The notes: generated from the letters alone by a model not told the origin. A DNA stretch of 7,110 nt from an uncultured Christensenella sp. (GCA_910578655.1 CAJTQE010000058.1:1-7110); one strand, 5' to 3'. Positions 1 through 6,714 are shown, numbered from the stretch's first letter. Translations and numbers: made by a program.

Positions 1-1176
1 AAATACCGACGGGGCACCTGCTTTATTACAGGCTTGCATTACCGCATCGATTTCTTCCCGAGTATCGGTTTCGAAACGGTTCATTGCAACTACGGCAGGT
101 TTTTTGTATACGCGCTTGACGGTTTCGATATGTTTTAAAAGATTGCCGAGCCCGTCGGCAAGCTGACCGTTACCGTGCAGTTTCAGCGCCTTGACGGTTG
201 CGACAATGACTATACAGTCGGGCTGTATACCCGCTATTCTGCATTTGGCGTCGAGAAACTTTTCCGCGCCAAGGTCCGCGCCGAAGCCCGCCTCGGTTAC
301 AGTATAGTCGGCAAGCGTCATTGCCGTATAAGTTGCGCGTATAGAATTGCAGCCGTGCGCGATATTTGCAAACGGTCCGCCGTGAACAATGGCAGGCGTT
401 CCTTCCAAAGTCTGAACGAGGTTTGGCTTTATGGCGTCCTTTAAAAGCGTTGCCATGGCGCCGTCGGCGTTAAGCTCTCTTGCGCGGACGTAATCGCCGT
501 TTTCGTTTACTCCGACAACTATATCACCCAAACGCTTTTTAAGGTCGCTTAAATCTGTTGCAAGGCACAAGATTGCCATAACTTCGGAAGCCGCCGTTAT
601 TTCGAAATTTTCTTTCCTCTGATAGCTTTGACAGCCTTTCATAGCCCCGGACGGGCAGTTTAAATCAATATCTCTGAGCGCGCGGTCGTTCATATCTATA
701 CAGCGATGAAAGTATATTTCTTTTATTTTAAGTACGTTTCCGCGCAAGACGTGGTTATCTATCATTGCGCACAAAAGATTGTTTGCCGAAGTTATTGCAT
801 GTAAATCGCCCGTGAAATGCAGATTTATATCCGACATAGGCACGATTTGCGCATATCCTCCGCCTGCCGCGCCGCCCTTAACCCCGAATACCGGACCGAG
901 CGACGGCTCCCTTAAAGCAAGGCATACCTTCTTTTTGAGCCGCGCAATGCCGTCTGCAAGACCGATGGAAACCGTGGTTTTCCCCTCGCCGCTTGAAGTG
1001 GGATTTATGGCTGTAACCAAAATCAGTTTTGATTTGGGGTTTACTGTTTTTAAATCTATTTTAGCCTTATACTTGCCGAACAATTCAAGGTTGTCCTCTT
1101 TTAAAGACAGCTTTTCGGCTATTTTACGAATGTCTTGAATTTTGCAGTTTTCTGCTATTTCGATATCGGACAGCAT
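1..1176 (-). CDS. fhs: Formate-tetrahydrofolate ligase, N-terminal part (cut by window start)
   Basis: Catalyses the ATP-dependent joining of formate to tetrahydrofolate, giving 10-formyl-THF in the cytoplasmic one-carbon pool. The minus frame is open from the ATG at 1176 to base 1, giving 392 codons of a family usually about 555 residues; the C-terminal third lies outside the window. Visible motifs are a P-loop (PTSSGEGKTT, residues 59-68), REPSLGP (89-95), the family signature GVKGGAAGGGY (98-108), INLHFTGDLHAI (117-128), and a second signature region VATVKALKLHG (325-335). GAGGAG at 1187-1182, five bases before the ATG, supports this start. Oddities: the second signature usually reads VATxRALKxHGG, but here has Lys for Arg and GNG for GG. 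The following segment seems about a dozen residues shorter than in the homologues I recall. Identity is secure; the shortening is judged from memory of the family. Confidence 0.96.
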   Translation of the reverse strand, partial: MLSDIEIAENCKIQDIRKIAEKLSLKEDNLELFGKYKAKIDLKTVNPKSKLILVTAINPTSSGEGKTTVSIGLADGIARLKKKVCLALREPSLGPVFGVKGGAAGGGYAQIVPMSDINLHFTGDLHAITSANNLLCAMIDNHVLRGNVLKIKEIYFHRCIDMNDRALRDIDLNCPSGAMKGCQSYQRKENFEITAASEVMAILCLATDLSDLKKRLGDIVVGVNENGDYVRARELNADGAMATLLKDAIKPNLVQTLEGTPAIVHGGPFANIAHGCNSIRATYTAMTLADYTVTEAGFGADLGAEKFLDAKCRIAGIQPDCIVIVATVKALKLHGNGQLADGLGNLLKHIETVKRVYKKPAVVAMNRFETDTREEIDAVMQACNKAGAPSVF

Positions 1177-1204
1177 TTGGACTCCTCAATTTCTGATATA
1201 TAAA

Positions 1205-1213
1205 ATTATAACA
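1205..1213 (-). promoter_or_regulatory. Extended -10 promoter of fhs
   Basis: On the minus strand TGTTATAAT is a perfect TATAAT -10 box (1210-1205) with an upstream TG one base away, i.e. an extended -10. No good -35 hexamer sits 16-18 bp further upstream, which is tolerated in extended -10 promoters. The predicted start is near 1198, giving a leader of about 20 nt that contains the GAGGAG ribosome binding site. There is no room for a riboswitch. Confidence 0.6.
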
Positions 1214-1268
1214 CAGAGCGACAGTAAAAGTATATCGTTTAAAACTACTTTTTTAAATATTTTATTGC

Positions 1269-1297
1269 TTGACTTGAAAGTGCGATTAATATAAAAT
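1269..1297 (+). promoter_or_regulatory. Sigma-A-type promoter of glyS
   Basis: TTGACT (1269-1274) and TAAAAT (1292-1297) are separated by exactly 17 bp, a near-consensus housekeeping promoter. The predicted start is near 1304, leaving about 25 nt of leader with an AAAGGAG ribosome binding site at 1315-1321, seven bases before the glyS ATG. Many Firmicute aminoacyl-tRNA synthetase genes carry a T-box leader, but this leader is too short for one, so the gene appears to be expressed without tRNA-sensing attenuation. An alternating TA run at 1297-1308 offers alternative -10 registers. Confidence 0.7.
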
Positions 1298-1328
1298 ATA
1301 TATATATACATTTAAAAGGAGCTTTGAG

Positions 1329-2324
1329 ATGGCAGAGAAGAAACGCGCAGTAACTATGGAAAAATTAGTTGCGCTTTGTAAAAACAGAGGTTTTATATTT
1401 CCCGGAAGTGAAATCTACGGCGGACTTGCAAACACTTGGGACTTTGGTCCGCTTGGCGTGGAGTTTAAAAATAATATCAAAAAAGCCTGGTGGAAAAAAT
1501 TTATTCAGGAAAACCCTTACAATACGGGACTTGACTGTGCCATTTTAATGAACCCGAAAACCTGGAAAGCTTCGGGACATCTCGGCGGTTTTACCGACCC
1601 CCTTATGGACTGCAAAAGCTGCAAGTCGCGTCACCGCGCGGATAACCTTATAGAGGAATATTGTAAGAAGCATAAACTTTCTTTAAGCGTTGAAAGTATG
1701 GACAACGGGGAAATGGAAAAGTTTATTGCAGATAAAAAAATCGTCTGCCCCGTCTGCGGAAAGAACGACTTTACTTCAATCAGAAAATTTAACCTGATGT
1801 TTAAAACCTTTCAGGGCGTTACGGAAGACAGCGTAAACACCGTATACCTCCGCCCTGAAACCTGTCAGGGAATTTTCGTAAACTTTAAAAACGTGCAGCG
1901 TTCATCGCGTATGCGCGTTCCGTTCGGAATAGGTCAGATAGGTAAATCGTTCAGAAACGAAATTACGCCCGGAAACTTTATTTTCCGCGTAAGAGAATTC
2001 GAGCAAATGGAACTTGAATTTTTCTGCAAACCGGGAACCGACCTTGAATGGTTTGCATACTGGGAAAAATACTGCAAAGACTTTCTTCTCTCACTCGGTA
2101 TAAGCGAAGAAAATTTGAAGCTTAGGGCGCACAGCAAGGAAGAACTTGTTTTCTATTCAAAAGCAACTACCGACTTTGAATATAACTTTGCGTTCGGTTG
2201 GGGTGAACTTTGGGGAATTGCCGACAGAACCGACTATGACCTGACTCAACACCAAAACGAGAGCGGCGAAAATGGAATACACCGACCCCGTTACCAACGA
2301 AAAATATTTGCCGTACGTTGTTGA
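1329..2324 (+). CDS. glyS: Glycyl-tRNA synthetase, N-terminal piece of a frameshifted gene
   Basis: This is most of the catalytic domain of the single-chain (alpha2, class II) glycyl-tRNA synthetase, which charges tRNA-Gly with glycine. Residues 1-314 are family-like. They include FPGSEIYGG and WDFGPLGVE near the N-terminus, the motif 1 region (ASGHLGGFTDPL, 81-92), a probable zinc insertion with Cys pairs C95/C98 and C140/C143, RPETCQGIFVNF (175-186), motif 2 (FRNEITPG through EFEQMELEFF, 208-232) and WGIADRTDYDL (295-305). After Glu314 the frame changes: the last 17 residues are unrelated to the family and end at a TGA at 2322-2324. This piece therefore lacks class II motif 3, needed for ATP binding, and the anticodon-binding domain, and should not work alone. 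The remainder is encoded in another frame from 2272. AAAGGAG at 1315-1321 supports the start. Confidence 0.93.
   Translation: MAEKKRAVTMEKLVALCKNRGFIFPGSEIYGGLANTWDFGPLGVEFKNNIKKAWWKKFIQENPYNTGLDCAILMNPKTWKASGHLGGFTDPLMDCKSCKSRHRADNLIEEYCKKHKLSLSVESMDNGEMEKFIADKKIVCPVCGKNDFTSIRKFNLMFKTFQGVTEDSVNTVYLRPETCQGIFVNFKNVQRSSRMRVPFGIGQIGKSFRNEITPGNFIFRVREFEQMELEFFCKPGTDLEWFAYWEKYCKDFLLSLGISEENLKLRAHSKEELVFYSKATTDFEYNFAFGWGELWGIADRTDYDLTQHQNESGENGIHRPRYQRKIFAVRC
2268..2274 (+). other. glyS: Frameshift point in glyS
   Basis: Frame 1 is family-like through the GAA at 2268-2270, and the second frame is family-like from the ATG at 2272, so the frame must change within GAAAATG. Skipping one base would give SGE-MEY. 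Remembered homologues have one more residue between SGE and the following tyrosine, so loss of two bases (for example an original GAA AAC ATG) fits better. The cause could be a real mutation, an assembly or sequencing error, or less likely a programmed shift. Confidence 0.85.
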
Positions 2325-2730
2325 ACCGTCGCTTGGCGTTGAGAGAGTTGCGCTTGCTTTCCTTACGGAAGCTTACGACGAGGAAGTTTTGGACGCAGAG
2401 AAAAACGACGTAAGAACAGTTATGCGCTTGCACCCTTTCCTTGCACCTTACAAAGCTTGCGTGCTTCCCTTACAAAAGAATTTATCCGAAAAGGCCGACG
2501 AAGTTTACAAAAAGCTTGCAAAGAAATTTTCAGTAACTTACGACGTTACGGGTTCTATCGGCAAGAGATACCGCCGTCAGGACGAAATAGGAACACCGTT
2601 CTGCATTACCGTTGACTTCGATACGCTGAACGACGACACCGTTACCGTCCGCGACAGAGACAGTATGCAACAGATAAGACTTAAAATAGACGAGCTTGAA
2701 GCTTATATTGAAAAGAGCCTTGAGTTTTAA
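2272..2730 (+). CDS. glyS: Glycyl-tRNA synthetase, C-terminal piece of a frameshifted gene
   Basis: Continuation of the preceding synthetase in a different frame. The piece starts with MEYTDPVTNEKYLPY and carries class II motif 3 (EPSLGVERVALAFL, residues 18-31, with Arg25 the motif arginine). The anticodon-binding domain follows: LHPFLAPYKACVLPL (53-67), the conserved SIGKRYRRQDEIGTPFC stretch (95-111), then VTVRDRDSMQQIR (124-136) and a final helix. The end at 2730 matches the usual family C-terminus. The ATG at 2272 is probably an internal methionine of the intact protein, because no convincing ribosome binding site precedes it and family homology continues across the junction. Rejoined, the two parts give about 467 residues, close to the usual 460. 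The alternative is a true split gene whose halves associate, which I think is unlikely. Confidence 0.92.
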   Translation: MEYTDPVTNEKYLPYVVEPSLGVERVALAFLTEAYDEEVLDAEKNDVRTVMRLHPFLAPYKACVLPLQKNLSEKADEVYKKLAKKFSVTYDVTGSIGKRYRRQDEIGTPFCITVDFDTLNDDTVTVRDRDSMQQIRLKIDELEAYIEKSLEF

Positions 2731-2751
2731 AATAAAAGCGTTCACGCAAAA

Positions 2752-2798
2752 ATGAAATGCACCCCAAAAGTTTGTCTAACTTTTGGGGTGCATTTCAT
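2752..2798. terminator. Bidirectional terminator: 21-bp perfect stem, 5-nt loop
   Basis: The arms 2752-2772 and 2778-2798 are perfectly complementary over 21 bp around a TGTCT loop (2773-2777). The structure lies between the stop of glyS (2730) and the stop of the convergent membrane-protein gene (2812). On the minus strand the stem is followed at once by TTTTT-rich sequence, as in a classical intrinsic terminator. On the plus strand the T-run (2809-2813) is about ten bases further on. It probably ends both transcripts. The stem is long and perfect for an ordinary terminator, and its sequence resembles insertion-sequence ends (see findings). Confidence 0.8.
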
Positions 2799-2811
2799 AA
2801 AGCACACGTTT

Positions 2812-3828
2812 TTAATTTTCATTATTTGTACTTTTATCAATGTACTTGTCAAGCATAGACATCCCTATTTTTTTACCTATTCCCATAAGCCGTGACTTTA
2901 CGGTCTTAGGCTGTTTCTCCTGCTCTTCTATACTGCCTTCAAGATTCAGATCCCTGCAAGGGTCAAACGTAACGTAACCGCATTCCGTGGCGTACGCAAA
3001 AATCGATTTGAGCGTACCCTCTACAAGTGATTTGTCCTCTTCCGCAGCTTGGTCAACGACACTTAAAAGCTGAACGGGTTTTATCGAAGAAATATATTTA
3101 CTGCCCATTGCAGGAATTATAAACGTATCAAGACAAACTCCGATTGCATCGTAATACTTTTTAGAAACGCGCTTTACAGAAGTTTTTTCACTGCTTGAAG
3201 TCAAAGTCTGTTCGTACCATTCAAGCGCGACGGTGGCAAAGCGGTACTTCACTTTTACGGGTGAAAGCAGCCAACGCGCAAGCTTGCCAAGTCCGCCGAA
3301 AAGCAGCGGCAACACCTGCACCACAAGGCAGATTATCGTAAAAATTATAAGTACGATATCAATTGCGATATGCTGTGCGGCGTAAGCCTCGTCGCCCATT
3401 GCGAACACAAGAGCGACTATCGTTATAATAATCGAAGTAATGCGCACCGCCAAACGGAAGTACGACAAAAGCCGTTTAAACCTTTTTATGTTTTTTGCCT
3501 TTGCTTTGATACTGCACATTGTCAGCGTGAACATCGTTATAAACAAGACGCCGTACACGCCGAAAAGACAATACAGCGCAATATCTGCCGTCAGGCTTAG
3601 TTTACCGAGTAATCCCGTGCCAAGCACGTAGACGATATAAACAAGCGTAAATGCAAGACTTAGCGACATAGTTAAAAGGTTAAGCCTGCGTGCAATTACA
3701 GCGCGATTATTGTAAACGTTTTTAATGACGTTGCGCATATCGTAAACGTCCTTTGCCAGCGTAAACGTCTCTTCCGCGTTTATGGTATGCCTTATATTTA
3801 CTTTTTCTTCGTTCTTCTCTTCTTCCAT
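2812..3828 (-). CDS. Four-helix membrane protein with recombinase core-binding-like C-terminal domain
   Basis: Function unknown; 338 residues. A charged N-terminus (MEEEKNEEK) precedes four predicted membrane helices at about 50-70, 82-104, 127-145 and 153-178. The TM2-TM3 loop is strongly basic (KAKAKNIKRFKR), the TM3-TM4 loop is acidic, and basic residues follow TM4, so both ends should be cytoplasmic. Residues about 196-296 read like the SAM-like core-binding domain of P4-type tyrosine recombinases: FATVALEWYE, then IIPAMGSKYISSIKPVQLL (237-255), then LKSIFAYATECGYVTFDPCRDL (273-294). In integrases an Arg-His-Arg-Tyr catalytic domain would follow; here only about 42 mostly charged residues remain. 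It is the last gene of the operon, seven bases after the ABC-F stop, with no clear ribosome binding site, so coupled translation is likely. Membrane topology is fairly sure. The domain match is pattern recognition and less so. Confidence 0.85.
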   Translation of the reverse strand: MEEEKNEEKVNIRHTINAEETFTLAKDVYDMRNVIKNVYNNRAVIARRLNLLTMSLSLAFTLVYIVYVLGTGLLGKLSLTADIALYCLFGVYGVLFITMFTLTMCSIKAKAKNIKRFKRLLSYFRLAVRITSIIITIVALVFAMGDEAYAAQHIAIDIVLIIFTIICLVVQVLPLLFGGLGKLARWLLSPVKVKYRFATVALEWYEQTLTSSSEKTSVKRVSKKYYDAIGVCLDTFIIPAMGSKYISSIKPVQLLSVVDQAAEEDKSLVEGTLKSIFAYATECGYVTFDPCRDLNLEGSIEEQEKQPKTVKSRLMGIGKKIGMSMLDKYIDKSTNNEN

Positions 3829-3835
3829 ATTCTGA

Positions 3836-5692
3836 TTATATCATATCTCCGTACTCTTTGTAAAACTTATCTAATTGGAATTTTATAGTTTCGAGTTTTT
3901 TTACAAGCTCGTTCACCCTGACGTAATCCGCGCTTATCTTCGGGTCGGCAAGCATTTCGTTTATTCGGCGTTCCTCATCTTCGCACTCGGCAATATCGGC
4001 TTCAAGCTTTTTGACAAGCTGCTTTTTCCTCTCTTCTTCCGCCCTGTCCTTTGCGGAACGGTACCCGACAATTTTCTTTTCTGCCGGTTTCCGGATTTCC
4101 GCTTGCTGTTTTTGTTCATTGAAACTATCGTAACCGCCGTCGAAACAGTTCAGCCGTTTACCGTCTATTTCAACTATTCTTTCGGCAAGCGCAGAAATAA
4201 AATATCTGTCGTGAGAAACGAATATAAGCGTGCCGTCAAAATTCTTTAACGCGGTTTCAAGCCCTTCGCGAACAGGTAAATCGAGGTGATTGGTCGGCTC
4301 GTCCAAAATCAATACGTTGCCCTTTTCACATTCCAAAATACAAAGCGCGAGTTTTGCCCTCTCTCCGCCCGAAAGAGCTTTAACCTGTTTTTGCATATCT
4401 TCCGCAAACAGTCCGCAACGCGCAAGCGCACCGCGCGCCTCGGTCTGGGTATACCCGACGTGACGTTCCCACAGCTCGGCAAGGACGGTATTTTCGCCGT
4501 TTAAATTCGCGCTTTCCTGATCGTAAAAAGCGAACTTTACAAACCTGCCAACCCTTATCTGAGGGTTGCCGTTTATTATTTCTTTTAAAAGAGTACTTTT
4601 GCCTGCGCCGTTTTCACCGACTATCGCAACCTTGTCACCTCGCCTTATACTCAAATTGCCGTTTGAAATAAGTGTTTTTGCGCCGCGCACCAAATTAAGC
4701 CCGAAAATATCCAAAACCTGCTCGTACGGTGAAACGGAAAATTCAAATTTGAATTTAGGCGGCTTAACCGGCGGCAGCGGCTTTTCCAAAATTACCATTT
4801 TTTCAAGCTGTTTGACCCTGCTTTGCGCAGACTTTGCTGTAGTTGCGCGAGCTATGTTTCTGTCAACATAGTCTTGAAGTTTTGCGCGTTCTTCCTGCTG
4901 CGCCTCGTAATCTTTCATAAGACGGACGAAGCGTTCTTCCTTTAAAATTTTATATTTGGAATAGTTACCAGTGTAAGACGTAAGACGCTTGCGCTCTATT
5001 TCAAGGATTCGCGTCACTATCCTGTCAAGGAAATATCTGTCGTGAGATACTACTAAAATGCTGCCCTTAAAGTTTTGCAAATACTCTTCAAGCCAAAACA
5101 GCGTTGCTATATCCAAATGATTGGTCGGCTCGTCCAAAATTAAAAGGTCGGGACTTTCCAAAAGCAGACGTGCAAGTTTAAGACGGGTTTTTTCTCCGCC
5201 CGACAGCGTATCGATAATCCTGTCATACATTTTAGAAAAGCCCATTCCGTTTAAAACTGTCTTTATTTTTACTTCGACGTTAAAACAGTCGTTTGCGCAG
5301 AGGTATTTATTCAAGCTTTCAATTTTAGCGGAAAGAACGTTATATTCACGGCTTTGAAAAGGCGTGTCTGAAAGCTGAGCAGACAGATATGAAAGCTTTT
5401 CTGTTGCGTTTAGCTCCTGTGTAAAAATTTCAAGCATTTCTTTATAGACGGTGTTTCCGCTTTCATATCCGCCGTTTTGTTCAAGATAACCTATCTTAAT
5501 TCCGTTGCGGCGGAAAACATCGCCCTCATCGGCTTCAAGTCCGCCTAAAACGAGTTTGATAAGCGTTGTCTTCCCCTCGCCGTTCCCACCTATAAGTCCG
5601 ACGCGCTCACCCTCGTTTACGGCAAATGAAACGCCCTCGAATATTAAATTGTCACCATAGCCGAACGCTACTTTGTCAAGTGAAATAAGCAT
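3836..5692 (-). CDS. ABC-F family ATPase (YdiF/Uup-like), two nucleotide-binding domains
   Basis: Cytoplasmic ABC-F protein of 618 residues with tandem ATPase domains and no membrane segment. Characterised family members bind the ribosomal E site and aid translation or protect it from antibiotics; the specific role here is unknown. Domain 1 has Walker A GGNGEGKT (35-42), signature LSGGE (163-167), Walker B LLILDEP (183-189) and switch SHDR (216-219). The charged linker (about 250-305, YVDRNIARATTAKSAQSRVKQLEKM) is the P-site tRNA-interaction motif region. Domain 2 has GENGAGKS (359-366), LSGGE (440-444), LILDEP (461-466) and SHDR (493-496). Both catalytic glutamates (E188, E465) are present. 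A Lys/Glu-rich C-terminal region (about 545-618) should form the coiled coil common in this family. The ATG lies three bases after the radical SAM stop, indicating an operon. The long C-terminal extension favours a YdiF-like assignment over a short resistance protein. Confidence 0.95.
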   Translation of the reverse strand: MLISLDKVAFGYGDNLIFEGVSFAVNEGERVGLIGGNGEGKTTLIKLVLGGLEADEGDVFRRNGIKIGYLEQNGGYESGNTVYKEMLEIFTQELNATEKLSYLSAQLSDTPFQSREYNVLSAKIESLNKYLCANDCFNVEVKIKTVLNGMGFSKMYDRIIDTLSGGEKTRLKLARLLLESPDLLILDEPTNHLDIATLFWLEEYLQNFKGSILVVSHDRYFLDRIVTRILEIERKRLTSYTGNYSKYKILKEERFVRLMKDYEAQQEERAKLQDYVDRNIARATTAKSAQSRVKQLEKMVILEKPLPPVKPPKFKFEFSVSPYEQVLDIFGLNLVRGAKTLISNGNLSIRRGDKVAIVGENGAGKSTLLKEIINGNPQIRVGRFVKFAFYDQESANLNGENTVLAELWERHVGYTQTEARGALARCGLFAEDMQKQVKALSGGERAKLALCILECEKGNVLILDEPTNHLDLPVREGLETALKNFDGTLIFVSHDRYFISALAERIVEIDGKRLNCFDGGYDSFNEQKQQAEIRKPAEKKIVGYRSAKDRAEEERKKQLVKKLEADIAECEDEERRINEMLADPKISADYVRVNELVKKLETIKFQLDKFYKEYGDMI

Positions 5693-5695
5693 AAA

Positions 5696-6547
5696 TCAAT
5701 AGTCCCACTTTGGGATATAAGCAGTTTGAGAACTGTCCAAATCCTGCAAATAAACATTTTTCAAACCGTACTCTTCTACGGCGGAAAGCACTTTTTCGTA
5801 TTCGCGTTTGGTTATTCCGCGCTGTAATTCTTTGTAGTTTTCTATATCGCCGAAAGGCGTGTACTGACCCATTAAACTGAAATGCACGCTTTCGGGAAGC
5901 GTAGAAATAAATTTTACTATATTGACCGAATCATAAGAGGCAAGCGGCAAAACAAGATGACGGATAATGCAGCCCGAAAGCATTTTTCCGCTGTCTGTCA
6001 TTTGCAAAGGTTTATTTGCCATAAACTCTATTGCAGGCAGCGCAAACTTCGCATAGTCATCTCTTCCCGTGTAACGCTGCGAAAGTAACGGATCGATAAA
6101 CTTTATATCGGGCAGATATATATCGACGAATTTGTCGGCTATTTTCAAATTTTCTATTTTTTCGTAGCCGTGCGTATTATAGACGATAGGAATTTTGGGT
6201 TTATAAACCGAAAGGGCTTGCGCTATATCGGATAAATAGTGCGTAGGGTTTACGAGGTTGATATTTTCCGCCCCGGCATCTTCAAGACTTTTGAAAATTT
6301 TGGCAAGCTCTTCCACCGTTATATCTTTGCCGCGAGTGTTTCGTGAAAGTTCAAAGTTTTGACAGAATACGCATTTTAGGGAACAGCCGCAAAAAAAGAC
6401 GCAGCCGCTTCCGTTTTTGAAGGATATCGGCGGTTCTTCAAACGGGTGAAGATAGTATTTGGCTATGCGTACTCCGCCAACACCGCAATATCCGCTTTTA
6501 AATTGTCTGTCCGCACCGCAGGATACAGGACATTGCGTACATTTCAT
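5696..6547 (-). CDS. Radical SAM protein, PflA-like COG1313 type
   Basis: Member of the radical SAM family often annotated as putative pyruvate formate-lyase activating enzyme; its substrate is not established. Numbering from the ATG at 6547 (283 residues), the N-terminus is a cysteine cluster CTQCPVSCG...GYCG (C3, C6, C10, C21) that probably binds metal. Then come HPFEEPPIS and the cluster motif CSLKCVFC (55-62), a CxxxCxxC that binds the 4Fe-4S cluster reducing SAM. VNPTHYL, VYNTHGY and DIYLPDIKF follow in the barrel, then RHLVLP and the family-typical GQYTPFG. No glycyl radical enzyme is nearby, so an activase role is unproven. The frame extends to an ATG at 6574. I prefer 6547 because homologues begin just before the first cysteines and a good promoter overlaps 6554-6582. 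Neither start has a clear ribosome binding site. Confidence 0.92.
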   Translation of the reverse strand: MKCTQCPVSCGADRQFKSGYCGVGGVRIAKYYLHPFEEPPISFKNGSGCVFFCGCSLKCVFCQNFELSRNTRGKDITVEELAKIFKSLEDAGAENINLVNPTHYLSDIAQALSVYKPKIPIVYNTHGYEKIENLKIADKFVDIYLPDIKFIDPLLSQRYTGRDDYAKFALPAIEFMANKPLQMTDSGKMLSGCIIRHLVLPLASYDSVNIVKFISTLPESVHFSLMGQYTPFGDIENYKELQRGITKREYEKVLSAVEEYGLKNVYLQDLDSSQTAYIPKWDY

Positions 6548-6553
6548 ATAATT

Positions 6554-6582
6554 ATTATAATTTAATCGGCGCATAATTGCAA
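6554..6582 (-). promoter_or_regulatory. Probable promoter of the radical SAM/ABC-F/membrane protein operon
   Basis: On the minus strand TTGCAA (6582-6577) and a perfect TATAAT (6559-6554) are separated by 17 bp. The predicted start would fall at or next to the A of the ATG at 6547, implying a leaderless or nearly leaderless transcript. If this promoter is used, the upstream ATG at 6574 is not in the mRNA. The region is AT-rich, so a chance match is possible. Confidence 0.5.
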
Positions 6583-6589
6583 GTTTTGT

Positions 6590-6618
6590 TTGACATTATT
6601 TGATTTTTATGTTATATT
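6590..6618 (+). promoter_or_regulatory. Sigma-A-type promoter of metK
   Basis: A perfect -35 box TTGACA (6590-6595) and TATATT (6613-6618) are 17 bp apart. Transcription should start near 6625, just upstream of the riboswitch, giving a leader of about 147 nt before metK. The box lies only seven base pairs from the -35 of the divergent operon promoter, so the two polymerase sites are back to back. Confidence 0.8.
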
Positions 6619-6628
6619 AATCAAAACC

Positions 6629-6714
6629 TATAAAGAGTGTGCGAGAGAACGGCTCTTAGACCACACAGCAACCTGCAACGCAAGGTGCTAACGCCGAGAA
6701 CTATGGGACTTATA
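6629..6714 (+). promoter_or_regulatory. SAM riboswitch aptamer (SAM-I/S-box type or SAM-I/IV variant)
   Basis: The metK leader has the S-box core: AGAG (6634-6637 region), GAGAGAACGGCUCUUAGA, CAGCAACC and AAGGUGCUAA. P2 pairs 6637-6641 with 6662-6666. An asymmetric GA-containing loop resembling a kink-turn follows, then P2b 6644-6647 with 6653-6656. Loop bases CGG(C) 6650-6653 can pair with GCCG 6693-6696, the expected L2 to J3/4 pseudoknot. P3 pairs 6671-6676 with 6680-6686 around an AAC loop with one bulged A. P1 is short and all A-U (6629-6633 with 6710-6714). I cannot find a convincing P4 hairpin in 6697-6709, which is unusual for SAM-I and suggests a SAM-I/IV-like variant. Position ahead of metK fits feedback repression by its own product, S-adenosylmethionine. 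Confidence 0.88.

Noticed and set aside
779..1138. Plus-strand open frame of 119 codons.
   Set aside because: It lies antisense to the clearly conserved fhs coding sequence, has no family-like protein features, and is a shadow frame.
1298..1328. T-box leader for glyS.
   Set aside because: The leader from the predicted start to the ATG is only about 25 nt, far too short for a T-box.
2268..2274. Programmed ribosomal frameshifting in glyS.
   Set aside because: There is no canonical slippery heptamer, no evident stimulatory structure, and family length fits loss of two bases better than a +1 shift.
2812..3828. Active integrase or mobile-element gene.
   Set aside because: Only a core-binding-like segment is present; there is no catalytic Arg-His-Arg-Tyr domain, no att-like repeat and no element boundary nearby.
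3875..4871. Several plus-strand open frames of 72-124 codons opposite the ABC-F gene.
   Set aside because: They are antisense to strongly conserved ABC-F motifs and show no coherent domain or ribosome binding site.
4287..5140. A 23-nt direct repeat (4287-4309 and 5118-5140), with further similarity around 4200 and 5035.
   Set aside because: Both copies encode the Walker B/DEPTNHLD and SHDR regions of the two ATPase domains of the same ABC-F gene, so it is domain paralogy and not a mobile or regulatory repeat.
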